A DNA stretch of 64,000 bases, taken from Rotaria socialis. Taxonomy: Eukaryota; Rotifera; Eurotatoria; Philodinida; Philodinidae. The DNA is taken from NCBI GenBank assembly GCA_905331475.1, contig CAJNYU010001258.1, positions 131,343-195,342 of the forward strand, in the 5' to 3' direction. This document shows positions 33,270 through 44,583 of the stretch, piece by piece. Each line of letters starts with the position of its first letter. The stretch's first letter is position 1. The notes under the pieces were generated by a model, which was not told where the DNA came from, did not search any database, and saw only the letters and a list, made by a program, of their open reading frames with translations. Position numbers and translations under genes: made by a program.

Positions 33270-33640
33270 CATACCCAAGTAGACATTAAAAAGCATGCAA
33301 TGACTGCAACGGTTCATTCTCAAAAGAGATACTGTTCGTTCTTGTGAGATTTCAGTCGACATCTTTTATGTAATGCATAGCTATATAAAGTTTCCTGTAA
33401 TTATTTAATCTTTAGTGTAGCAATTTAATCTTGAGGGTGTGGGTGAAATGGAAAATAATAGAAACCCACACCCCAAGTACTCATGGGCATAATTGGAAAC
33501 GTTTGAGACGATTCTTTGTATGAAATATTGTATGCTCGAAATTGAACTTTGACACGAGAGGGAGAAAGGTAATAACAGAAATTTCAAGAAATCGAACAGA
33601 CAACAATGATGATGAATTTTCCTTTTTCTGGTTTTTGTAG
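33270..33640. repeat. Intergenic DNA with GGGTGT hairpin, instance 7
   Basis: GAGGGTGTGGGTG (33433-33445) and CCCACACCCC (about 33464-33473) form a compact hairpin with a 17-base spacer. The rest is non-coding; a 3' processing site for the upstream gene is likely here but not resolved. The acceptor TTTTTGTAG at 33640 belongs to the following NHL pseudogene. Confidence 0.65.
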
Positions 33641-34270
33641 TGCTTTTCATTATTCCTGCTACTGCCAAATGAGCACAGAATGGCTTTACTGTTCGTGGAG
33701 GTCACGGGTTAGGTGATTATACCTATCAACTCTATGCACCTTATAGTCTTTTTGTTAATAATACCATATGTTGTGGACTAGTAATTGATGACCAGAGATA
33801 TCTCTACGTCGCTGACATAAAAAAAAAGCATGAAGTAAGAGAATATCGACTAGGAGTCAATAATGAAGCCATTATGGATAGTGGTAATGAACAAGGTGAT
33901 GGTCTCAATCAACTCGAATTTCCGATTAATCTCTTTGTGGATCGACAAAAAAATATCTACGTGTCAGACAACAGCAATCATCGTATAATGAAATAGAATA
34001 AAGGTGCAAAAGAAGGTATAGTCATCGCTGGAAGTCACAGCTTCGAGAATGCTCTGAAACAGTTGTCGTATTCTTGAGGACTATTCGTCGATACGAAGAG
34101 TACATGCTATGTTGCAGAAGGGGACAATCAACCAATTACTGTAATTGCAGGTGGAAATGGTCAAGGAGCAAAGAGCAAATTAGCTCAACTAATCCATCGG
34201 CTTGTCCTTCGATCGACTTGGCAATCTGTATGTCATCGATATGCTGAGCGATTCGATCTCGAATGTCTCG
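33641..34270 (+). pseudogene. NHL-repeat propeller pseudogene
   Basis: It starts after an acceptor at 33639-33640, at the same relative point as the NHL exon at 2381, and reads IPATAK, stop, AQNGFTVRGGHGLGD. Recognisable blades include IDDQRYLYVAD, GNEQGDGLNQLEFPINLFVD, NIYVSDNSNHRIMK and EGIVIAG. In-frame stops occur at 33670, 33994 and 34075. About 240 bases corresponding to a blade and a half are deleted after LFVNNT compared with the 2381 gene, and the 3' end is frame-shifted. It is non-functional and related to, but clearly diverged from, the intact gene. Confidence 0.85.
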
Positions 34271-34882
34271 TGAATCATTTCTTCATTCTCTTTTTCTGCT
34301 CGGAAGTAAATGAAAAATAGAAATTTTTCTTCGTTTTATATCATATTGGCAATGAAGAACCCATTAAATGAATTGAAAGGATGCAAAAAAATGAATGAAA
34401 AACATTTGTTTGCTTTCAAATTCATTATTTAAAATAATTGAAAAAACACGATAAAAAAAGTAGTTACAAAAAGCAGTAAAATATAAAAAGTTAAAAGAGA
34501 AGAAAAAGAATATTCCACATCAAAGATTGAAAGAAAATACGAGGGAGAGAAATTCATGTACTTAATTTTGAGAATGTGGACGTGGCTGTTCTCATGAATA
34601 ACCCACAATAGTACCCACATACAAATTGCTGTCAGTCAACAATGCGCATCAGTCTCCAGTTTCTTATTGAATTCTTTCTATGCAAATGAAAACAGCTACT
34701 CAAGTGTCACTTTTGCACGACAGAGATATCGATTTTCGGGGAAAACAAAACTAAGAGAAGACACGTGCATCACTCAGATAATTCTCTTTGTGTAGATATT
34801 TAAATTGTAACTATTTTTCCTTTTAGTTTAAACGATTTCATCACTATCAATCTTCTTCAGTTAGATTGTAACTTGAATTAAA
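34271..34882. other. Intergenic region before the MYND gene
   Basis: AT-rich, with no exon. TTTTTCCTTTTAG at about 34815-34827 may be a leader-intron acceptor 55 bases before the MYND start codon. Confidence 0.4.
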
Positions 34883-35740
34883 ATGTCTAGATGGGCGAAT
34901 GATGTTTCAATCAAACCTTGCTCCTGTGGCTTTGGTGACAAAGAAGCCAATATCATGCCTACCGGTCGGGAACCCGCATTTGACTATTGTCCTAATATCA
35001 ACAAGTTGGATAATCACGTTGACTGCCCGTCTTTTGATGGTGTGTGCCACGAGGATCAGCCATGTGAACCTTACTGGAGAATGATTAAAGGCAGTTTTAA
35101 ACAGATCCGTCGATGGTGTTTGATGGGAGAAATCGAAAACGTTAACTATTTCAATCATCCTAAGTTAACGATTCGTACCCGATTTGATGAGAAGGTTACA
35201 GTTCATTTTTATCTCGAGGAGGACAATAACATACCTACTTTCTCATTTAATGACGCATTAATCGGGCATACGGTTTTAATAATGTATGCTGAAAAGCATG
35301 ATTTTCTCGACATGAGTACTGGTGTTCGACAAGTAGATGGAGATCTCGTAGTTATTTTCAAATGTTCTATGGAAACACTCATTAAAACTTTCGGATCCAT
35401 GATGGCTCCTCCAGGTTGCTTTCAGTGCGGAGCAAAATCACCAAGTCCAACTCAAAACTCACCTCTAGAGAAAAATGAAAATCCTGTTTCAGTTGACCAA
35501 TCTTCACATGTAGATGAAAATTCACAACTGGCGTCGGCAAGCCTACCATTGAAGAAGTGTTCCAAATGCCAAATAGCATTGTATTGTAGTAAATTATGTC
35601 AAACTCAACATTGGAAAGATTGCCACAAAAACCTTTGCTCATCAATGAAATATCTACAACTATTACGTGAACTTGATTTTACGACTTCGACTGTTATGTC
35701 ACGAAAAAAGTGCCCACCTTTTTCTTTTGGCATTGTTTAG
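34883..35740 (+). CDS. MYND zinc-finger protein
   Basis: Single-exon frame of 285 residues with a good start context (TTAAAATGTC). The first 170 residues include a Cys-rich N-terminus (PCSCGFGD, HVDCP, GVCHEDQPCEPYW) and a beta-rich middle with no family I can name. A MYND-type zinc finger is assembled from Cys179-x2-Cys182, Cys226-x2-Cys229, Cys235-x3-Cys239 and His248-x3-Cys252 (YCSKLCQTQHWKDCHKNLC). The first zinc knuckle is separated from the second by a 43-residue Ser/Asn-rich linker, where MYND domains usually have about ten. MYND fingers bind proline-rich partners, so an adaptor role is likely; the partner is unknown. AATAAA follows closely after the stop (35751). Confidence 0.8.
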   Translation: MSRWANDVSIKPCSCGFGDKEANIMPTGREPAFDYCPNINKLDNHVDCPSFDGVCHEDQPCEPYWRMIKGSFKQIRRWCLMGEIENVNYFNHPKLTIRTRFDEKVTVHFYLEEDNNIPTFSFNDALIGHTVLIMYAEKHDFLDMSTGVRQVDGDLVVIFKCSMETLIKTFGSMMAPPGCFQCGAKSPSPTQNSPLEKNENPVSVDQSSHVDENSQLASASLPLKKCSKCQIALYCSKLCQTQHWKDCHKNLCSSMKYLQLLRELDFTTSTVMSRKKCPPFSFGIV

Positions 35741-36067
35741 TTGGCCTAAGAAATAAATATTTTTGACTAAGATCTAAGTAGATGTGGGTGTGAATTTGAT
35801 TGAAGAGAAATACAGACAAAAACAACTACATTTCAAATTCAAGCCGACACTCACACCTTAAAATATACCCACAAAGCAGCCCTATTAGAACTATTACATG
35901 TAAAAATAATACTATCATCTCACCTTTATCTAATGTAACATTGTCATACATTAAACAATAAAGAGAAACAGTGGATAGTATCATACCAAATACATCAAAA
36001 GTCATCCACCAAATAATTGAAATTAAATTACTTGAATAGAGGCGAAAGTTTTGTAAGCCTACAGATC
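35741..36067. repeat. MYND 3' flank with GGGTGT hairpin, instance 8
   Basis: GATGTGGGTGTG (35781-35792) and CACTCACACC (about 35848-35857) are complementary arms about 55 bases apart, only 40 bases after the MYND stop codon. They may be inside its 3' UTR. Confidence 0.6.
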
Positions 36068-36350
36068 GAAGACTTGGTTACAAATGTACCAGTATTGAGA
36101 GCAATAGATATTGCAATCGAGAAGTTGAAATACTCCGAAAAATTCTGTAAATCAAATTTCACTGAAATAGATCCACAGTAAATACTTAAAATAACATTCA
36201 AAGAATAAATATTTCCAAGTCAACAGAAAATTCTATAGACAAAAATATGGTGTAGCAATGGGCAATGCTCTATCTCCTCTTTTAACAGACCTGTACATTA
36301 ATGAATACGTGGATAAGCATATGAAAAAATCGCTCAAAGGATACAGATGA
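36068..36350 (+). pseudogene. Reverse-transcriptase fragment (Penelope-like retroelement relic)
   Basis: Frame 1 gives LVTNVPVLRAIDIAIEKL followed by stops. After a frame change, KYFQVNRKFYRQKYGVAMGN continues into ALSPLLTDLYINEYVDK and ends at TGA 36348. The TNVP motif and the Y-x-Q-x-x-GVAMG-x-x-LSP-x-L motif are fingers and palm motifs typical of Penelope-like element reverse transcriptases. The catalytic YxDD motif and the rest are not visible downstream, and there are several stops, so the copy is dead. Group assignment is from motif shape only. Confidence 0.65.
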
Positions 36351-39300
36351 CTAACGAATGAAAAGCACGCTAAATCAATTCAACAAAAGAATGACACACC
36401 ACAATTTGAAATAGTAGAACACCATCAAAGAAACCAATACAAAGGCAAATTTGAACCAAACATAGATTCAGTGTTAGCACAAACTGCATAGTACCAAAGC
36501 ATCGTGTATATTCTCTATCGATTCGAATCTGTTACTTCAGTGATTTCAGCAAAACATTTTAGAAATGGTGATGACGATCATGTGCAAGTATAGACTGCCA
36601 CTCTACAGAAGGCCCACATCCACCTGGATACACCGCAGACCTTCGAGACATACTTTGTACGTGAAAAACTATCGCGTCAATTACTTAGCAAAGATGGAAT
36701 ATCATTGAAAATAGAGCATACACATCAACTATCGGGGAGAAAATTATTATTTGAAATAGTGATATTTTTCTCAGAACACCGATATAACATTGTTATTCTT
36801 TTCATCCATATAAAATAAAATAGAAAACTGAAACATTGACGAGGACAAATTTCAATTCTCTCCTGTTCTGATAATAGGCATTAAAATTCGTCTAAAGAAC
36901 CAGTCCTAATAGATGCATTGAAAGGAAATCATACATAAAATATTTCAGGGAATGTTTAGAGCAGTTCGTCCAAAAAATATCATGCTAGATTCTACTTGGA
37001 CAATTCAATATTCTGCTTTGCACCTAAAATATGATTCAGCTTTGAGTAAACTCTCATGCCAAGTATCATTCGATGCAAGTTCTATTAAAAACAAATGAGC
37101 GCTGCGCATGGAATGTGAATCAACGCTGAAAAATCCCATCCAATAGCATTTGTTGCCCACTTCATGATTTTAATCAGACGTCTTGATCACTCGGTCATCG
37201 TAATGCAGTAAGTAATCTAGTATACACTAAGATAGAATATGTCGGAGTACGAGTCTTAAACGTTCGGTATGATGAATGCTCTCTTACCATGTATTTTCGC
37301 ACACGTGTCTCTACATAAACATGTCACGTGCTCATAAGAAATGTATACGTATTTTCATGTACAATTTGTCTAGATCTATTTCAGTGATTATAAAGCATTA
37401 GAAGATTTTCAATTAACAGCTACTGCATCTCATTGAATTACTCATATTACATTGAAATCAAAAGTTAACTTATGGCCTACAAAAAACAGTGTCTTATATT
37501 GACTTGGGATCGCTAGAAATGCCCGAGCGATTTCCCCCCTTGCTCGAAAGGTTGAAAAATTGCAGCTAGCTGTTCGAATTTTGAAAATTTTCTTTATCCA
37601 TGATCTAGTTCAGATGAGTATGAGACACCCAGGTCTCCAGATAGAACCGCTCTAAAATTTTTGATATGGTATCATTGATACAAATTGAACTGAAAAAACG
37701 CATAATTTTTTGTGAACATAATGCACGCGAAAAGCGTCACATATCGTACTCGAACATGTCATAGATTGCTTTGTACACTATGCTGCTTACAGAACATTCA
37801 AACTTGGTGAGAATGCGAATTTCATTCCAACATTCTGCATCATATAACGATTAGTTATACATACCGTACATATTTCACATGCTTCCCACAATATACTCAT
37901 TTTGTTATTGCTTGCATATTGGGCAAGTTACACCGTGTAAAGAGTATGAAAAAGATAATTAAGCGTGCAATAAACTATAATGGCAATTGGCTATTCAACG
38001 CTGTTTTGATACTATAAATTTGTATCCACGCCAATTAATGAAAGATAAGAATTATATTGAGATGAATTTCAATATAATAAGACAGTCTAGTTTATTTTCA
38101 CTCATAAAATCAATCTTACCTTCATCAAAGTCTTTGTTGGCGAGAAACACTTTTGTACCATCGGTATTTATAACAAGAACTTGAAAATTGAAGAATTCAA
38201 GTAACGTAGCTGAGAAAATATAATCAGCCATATCAAGATTCGTTTACCTTACGTGTTAGCTTCTGATTCGTCTCTCTCACTCCTAAGTATGTGTGACGAT
38301 TGACATTATTCTGCAATGACTTCTACTATCACTATATAGCTCTCTATATGATCACGCGAGCATCAATAGGTTTTACAATTCACTGTGGCTGCAGACTAGT
38401 TAGTTATCTTTTTTTTTTCTGTCATTGCGATAAAATAGACGAGAGGATTATAACTTGCAAATAGCATGTTACACGTGTTCTAAATTTTTGTCGTTCTCGT
38501 TTCTGCCTTCAGTCACACTCGTTTCTTTGTTTCTTTCTTTCTTTCAAGGATAGCTTCGAGTCGTTTGCATCAGTAATTACTGATATTGTAAACATATGTG
38601 CATAAATTTTATATATCACCTCGTTCGAAGTCAAAACAACATGATGATGATTCAGACTATTTTAGTAGTCACACAGCTACGTTGATATTTTATATTTGTG
38701 CAATGTTTATTCACACCAATGGTTTCTAAAGAGCAACTTGGCGCTACTTCAATATGAAAAAAGAAATTCTCATTCATGAATAATCGACATTCACACCGTG
38801 TTGAGTTTTCAGGTTATTTTTCTTCGATTATTGTCGTATAATTTATTTTCTTGATACTATATTAGATAAGCTTTGCCAATTATTGATGAATTTTTGTGGA
38901 AATTGCACTAGTTCTGAGTATAAAAATAGTCTACTGTTAACTGAAAATCTGTTCATCTTTCTTTCACTTGCAAAGAACTCTTTTAAACTTCGACGACTGG
39001 TCAGAAATATTAAACTAGCTTTATCATTCAAAACTATTATTTATTCGAAATAGATACCGTAATAAAAGTTAGTATATTAAGCTGTTACTTGCACAACTTG
39101 AATAATGGCGACAGATATTTTATTTTTATCTAGATGGTTCTATTTAGCGTTCGTTTCATCACGGATCATGTTTTTCTCTATTCTGCTAGAAAATTCCAGG
39201 TCAATTCATTAAATTGAAACGACTTCTATGAAAGATGTGGGTAAAATAAATTGTTTTTCATTCTTCGCAGTCATTTTTACACTGGAAACTAATTTTTGAA

Positions 39301-40172
39301 AGAACTTGACATTTGAAATGTTCTGACTAGCTACAGAAAATAATGCAGATTGCTAACACTAAAAAAAATACACATACATATTACATGATAAGTGCTGAGT
39401 TTGCTTGCTCTTAACACATGACGTGCAGTCATGCGTAGAGTTGGTCATTTATTTTTCATGTATACAGATATGCACCGTTGAGAGTACAACAAATATTCAC
39501 ACCTATGATTGTATGCTATGGGTTGGGAGTAGGTGAATTCATTTCTACTAATGTAATATTTATTTGAATATTATTATTTTTCAACATTTTTTATTCTTTT
39601 TTAGGACTAGTTAAAGTATTTCATATGGCAAGGAATGTCACTATATGCCACTCACAGTTGTTCGAGACCATTAGCATAAAAGCGAAGTCATGATGCAGAA
39701 CATAGATTCATTTTATTGATGATGCATGATGAAGAGTGTTGTTAATATTTAAACGAATAAGAATAATGTATATTCGTGACAATAACGCGTCACTTTACCA
39801 TGTAATATTTTTATGAATGTCTCGTCTCAGACATGATTTAATTATATTTTTAACTTCAGTTGTATTTGAGAAGTGAAATTGGCTAGCAGACAATTTTATT
39901 TTTAGCAGTACCCACTGATCAGGCTTGACACTCAGCAAATCAATAGGTTTCATTTTCTCGTGTGCTATATTCGTCGTAGAGCACGTCGTGCAAGCTTTAT
40001 TTCTAAAGGTAATAGGCCATTCTTTAACGGATGATTGGTCTTGTTTTTTCTTTTAAATCTTAATTTGTTGTTGCATAAATATTTGAAACTAATATAACTG
40101 AATAGTGATACCTAATTTTCAGATTTCAATTCAGGATCATATTGTCCTTAACGGTAGCTTAGTTTCTCAGCA
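36351..40172. other. Long gene-free region before the permease
   Basis: No exon can be supported on either strand over about 3.8 kb. Small ORFs (37987-38184, 38843-39031) have no recognisable content. Simple CT- and T-rich runs occur near 38405-38550. More remains of the retroelement may lie in 36350-36800 but are too decayed to read. The permease promoter should lie near 40000-40170. Confidence 0.4.
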
Positions 40173-42074
40173 ATGACGATAGAAAACACAGCGCAGGTAG
40201 TAGAAGATCCTGATATACGTCTTCTTGAAGAGATGGGTTATAAACAAGAACTATACCGTGGCTTTTCTCCATTTATGTCATTTGCGTTCTGTTTTACTGC
40301 TGTAAATGTTCTCACATCTATATCAATCGGTTTCACATATTCACTCACCACTGGTGGTTCAGGTGTGACTATTTGGGCATGGGTTCTTGGATCTCTATTT
40401 ACCATTCTCATCGGACTTTCTTTGGCTGAAATATGTTCAGTGTATCCTAGTGCTGGATCTGTATACCACTGGTATGTGTCTAAGAGCTATAAGTCAGATA
40501 GATAATGATAGGAATGTATTTCTTCTTTTTTTTAGGGCAGGTCAGCTAGTTCCCGTTGACCATGCACCATTGGCTTCGTTTATTTGTGGTTGGTTCAATT
40601 TTGTGGGGAATTTTGCAGGTAGGCAAGGAAGACCAACAAATTTAAGCAACTGGTTATTTTTAAAATATTAAAGGAGACGTTGCATTTGCGTCTGGGTTTG
40701 CTACAATTGTGAATGCAGCGGTTATTATGGGTGGTAACAATTCATTGAATACAGGTGCTCAAGTAGGTATTGGAATAGGAATATGTTTTGTATGGGCTGC
40801 TCAAAATGCATTACGTATTGATCAACAAGGCTGGTTGAACAATATTGCTGTATTTTTTCAACTCGGGTCAGCAATCACCATTGTTGTAGTGCTTTTTTCT
40901 ATGGCACCTAAGAGAGCTACAGCTTATGATGTTTTTGCATCAACATACAATGGTACTGGGTTCTCATTCCCATATGTATGCGTCATTAGTATCTTGTCGA
41001 CACTTTTTTCATTCTCTGGTTATGAAGGTAATGATTAAGTATTAGAATTTGTGTTAGTAATCTCTAAATTTTTAAGCTGGTGCTCATTTGGCTGAAGAAA
41101 CTAGAGGTGCAAGTCGAGCAGGTAAGAAAATATTTAGAAGACAGTGAACTTTTCGAAAAATTCTTAAAATACCATTCGACTCTTTTCGTTTTCAAGCTCC
41201 CAAAGGAATCGTGGGCACTTGTATATGCAGCGCTATTACTGGTTTCGTTTATCTTCTTGCTCTACTGTTTTCTATTCCGGATATGAACAATTTTATTATG
41301 ATTAGTGATGGGGCTGATTCAACTCAAAGTTCCACCACTGATGCTTATCGAGCTGCTGTACCTTACGGAGGGGCACTTGCTCTGACAATTTTACTCATTA
41401 TTAACTTGTATTTTGCCGGGATGTCATCATTGACAGTGACTAGTCGGATCGGGTATGAATGAATCATGTAAATATTTAATTTTCTTGCAAGTCATCGATG
41501 TCTTTTTCATTCTAGTTTTGCTATGGCTCGTGATGGTGTTTTTCCACTATCAATCTATCTACGTTGGATATTTGAACCGACAAAAACTCCATTGGGGAAT
41601 GTAATATTCGTGTTCTTTATCAACTCGCTTCTTCTCCTACTTCAATTAGCATCGAAGACTGCTTTCAGTGCCATTCTTTCTATAGCCACACTCGGATATC
41701 AAATATCCTATTTCATGCCTATTCTATTTCGATGTACCACTGCCCGCCGCAATTTCCCCATTGGTGAATTCAACTTAGGTCGATTCGGGGTACCTATTGC
41801 TATAATCTCAGCCACTTGGCTTTTTATCACATCAATAATCATGCTTTTTCCGTCCGAATATCCAGTTACGAAAGATAATATGAATTATGCTGTGGTTATC
41901 GTTGGTGGAATATTTCTACTTGCAGCAATGTATTGGATTTTTTCAGCTCGACATTGGTTTGTCGGTCCAAAAAGAACTACGGCAAATTCTAATGAATTAC
42001 CGTTGAATCCTATTAGCATCAGTGACATTAAGGAAATCAAAACATCACCCAGCTTAATCCACGTCCGGTTGTGA
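40173..42074 (+). CDS. APC-superfamily amino-acid permease, six exons
   Basis: Exons 40173-40471, 40536-40618, 40674-41027, 41077-41121, 41197-41452 and 41516-42074 join with consistent phases and GT-AG introns of about 50-75 bases, giving 531 residues. The N-terminal DIRLLEEMGYKQELYRGFSP is the typical opening of the eukaryotic amino-acid/GABA/choline permease branch (fungal UGA4 or plant BAT1 type). About twelve hydrophobic segments follow, with the family signatures AEICSVYPSAGSVYHWAG and FSFSGYEGAGHLAEE-like (here GYEG then AGAHLAEETRGASRA) and GFAMARDGVFPLS. It should be a membrane symporter for amino acids or related amines; the substrate cannot be told. This branch is common in fungi and plants and rare in animals, so horizontal origin is possible. 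Confidence 0.88.
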
Positions 42075-43190
42075 GTTTTGACGAGCTTTATATGTATGCT
42101 CATTAGTAACTGTCATAAATGTACTATATCGAGCATAATACAAAGTAAAATTAAGTGGAAATGTTTCGTTAATGGATGACAAAACTAGTTCCTTTATTTT
42201 TTTCCAGTTTTTGCTTAATGCTTCTTGAATACTAAATGCATGACAAAACATATCTAGGTATTTCAATCAGTCTTGAAGAAATAATATATTGTAGAGTCAC
42301 TCACAAACGCAACACAGTCGGTCTATTATAACTCAAATTATATAGTCAAACACTAAACATTCATCTGAGGGTGTGGCTATTAATCCTAATTTATTCTGCA
42401 TGCCCACACCTACATCAGTGGTGGGTGTGGGTGTGGGTGTCAGCCTCATTGTACGTATGGATCATCGTCTTGTCAACCTCTACACTAGAACCCGTTGGGT
42501 AGGGCCCGGGTGTGGGTTCGGGTCCGGGTTTCAGATTTTATTTTTCACCTGGTCCGAGTCTGGATCCAAAGAATCATTTTATAAGTATAATATAATTTTT
42601 CTAGTATACTTTTAGTTCTCGTTCATTTTATTCAAAAATTAATCATAAAAGAATGTAAAAAAAATAGAAGAAACAAACAATAAAACTTTATTGTTGAATA
42701 CAAGATCTGACTTTGACAATGCAGGTAGATTCCGATTTCGAAAAAGATGATTTAATCGGGTCCGGATCCGGTTCTGGGTCTAACTAAGCTTTAATGAACC
42801 GGATCCGGGGCAGGAAACTACCTAGTAAATTGGATCCGGGTCCGGGTTCGGGTCTGAAAATTTTGGATCCGACCGGCTCTACTCTACATTGACACCCTCA
42901 AAATAGTGTCACATCACGAAGCAATCACTATTTCATCACTATTCCAACCGACATTTCCCCTAACTTGACTACTCTTTTGTTTGCTTTTGTGATCTGACTG
43001 TAGCTGAGATTCGTGGTAACTTATTCAATCCATTATTCGTAGTGCTTCAATAAATTGTTTCGACATATATGATGACAATAATTAGCATCGTGATTCATAT
43101 GAAAATCAGTCGAAAAGAGACCCTAAGAACAGTATTCTTTCAATGAAATAAAAAATTACGTTTGCTGAATGAGAGTAACAGTCGATTTGG
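42075..43190. repeat. Permease 3' flank: GGGTGT hairpins and a GGTCCGG-rich repeat
   Basis: Hairpin instance 9: GAGGGTGTGG (42367-42376) with CCCACACC (about 42403-42410), then a second G-rich tract, GGTGGGTGTGGGTGTGGGTG, at about 42420-42439 whose C-rich partner may be the ACACCCTC at about 42892-42899. Inside that larger interval (42500-42880) are tandem GC-rich words such as GGGTCCGGGTTCGGGTC and GGATCCGG, unlike the AT-rich surroundings. No gene. Confidence 0.6.
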
Positions 43191-44301
43191 AGCGGAGTCG
43201 GAATGAGTGACTCAATTGCCGCTGGAGCTGGACCGGAGGTGGAGCGCGAAAATGTCGGAGCTGTCCATCTCTGGTGTCCAGCATTTGCATAGGTCTATAA
43301 TTGAAATCGAACCGCTTAAGTTCGGTTTGGTTCCGTTCGATTCAGGCTCTGACCCCTATACGATATCCTTCGAGCGAAATGAACGTCCCGAGTTTTGCTT
43401 CACAGGTATTTTCGGTGCTTGGTCGGGTTACTGTTGAAAACTCGATGTCGACAGACGTAGGTCAAAGAGCGGCGAGCATCTAAGTTCACAAACCAGTGCA
43501 TCAACTGTTTAGTGTACAAAAATAAAGTTTCAGGTGCAGTCTAATAAAACTTACCGAGCTGAGTATTGTTTGTTACGGAACTTGGTCTTCAAAATGAACC
43601 TCTAAAATATATAATGTTGTCAGTTGTTGACATTTCCCATTATTTTTTCTTTTTGCTTTTCCAGTCTGACGCCCACTTCATCTGGAAAAGAAAAACAAGC
43701 CAAGATCTTTCATATCGACATCTTAAGATCATATATCGGTCTTACTTCCACTAAAATTTCACGCACGACTATCAACATTGATTTTTCGACTATTATCCTG
43801 GCAAACGTGTGAAGCGACAATCGGGACATTAATATCTCTCGAAGAATATGCTATAGGCACCTCAAATTTAATATAAGTGACAGCCGAGGGTATTGGGTAG
43901 TGCAAAGTATACACTAGAACAGTAAATAGACTGTCGTGTAGGGTAAGGTGGGAGTTAGTACAGGGTTTAAAGCAGTCAGAGGTAAGGTGAAACTGGTCAT
44001 ACGATCGGTGTCGGTTGGTCCGGTACTGCTCCCCGCGAGTTTTTGCATTTTTATATATTATCTTCCGATGTCGAATCATGCCCGAATCGAGGATTTCAGC
44101 GAAATCTGGTCATGAATTCAATGATGTTCGATGAAATTCAGTCTGATTCTGACCACATCCGAATGCCGCATTCTTCGACCTGAGCTATTAATTACAGAAA
44201 AATTTACGATCGGCTACACTCAACAGCAAATTATATTAAAGTGTATCAAGCAACAGTAATCATTTTGATTGAAAACTTACCTTCTCAATATACTCATCAT
44301 C
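43191..44301. other. Gene-free region
   Basis: Around 43195-43260 there are repeated GGAG(C/T)-type words (GGAGCGGAGTCGGA, GCCGCTGGAGCTGGACCGG), a short GC-richer patch. ORFs at 43207-43437 and 43759-44079 are not supported by any domain or splice structure. Confidence 0.35.
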
Positions 44302-44583
44302 ATGTCATCAAATACTATGGCCACTACGAATGCTAGCGCTGTGAACACCACTTCGCCTGATACCACTAGCATAATTCTTACTGTGACTGTAGCGATTGTC
44401 TTCATGTTTGAACTCTGGGGAGTGTATTCCTGCTGCAAAATGTTGGGTGCTGGAGTTACGTTAAAGACTGTTGTAAATGCGGCGAAGAATGCTGTAAACA
44501 GTGTTCCGAACCCTGCGCCAAGGGTGCAGTTCGCCTGTTCACGCAGAACTAGTCATTTTATCTGCCGCTTCATCGATCAATAA
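44302..44583 (+). CDS. Small single-pass membrane protein candidate
   Basis: The ATG at 44302 gives 93 residues; an in-frame upstream start at 44269 exists but lacks a better context. A Ser/Thr/Asn-rich N-terminus (TTNASAVNTTSPDTTS) with possible N-glycosylation sites is followed by a hydrophobic helix (SIILTVTVAIVFMFELWGVY), a CC pair and an Ala/Val-rich amphipathic stretch. The last 25 residues look less natural and may be intron read-through. No family is recognised. It could be a small surface protein or a chance ORF. Confidence 0.4.
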   Translation: MSSNTMATTNASAVNTTSPDTTSIILTVTVAIVFMFELWGVYSCCKMLGAGVTLKTVVNAAKNAVNSVPNPAPRVQFACSRRTSHFICRFIDQ

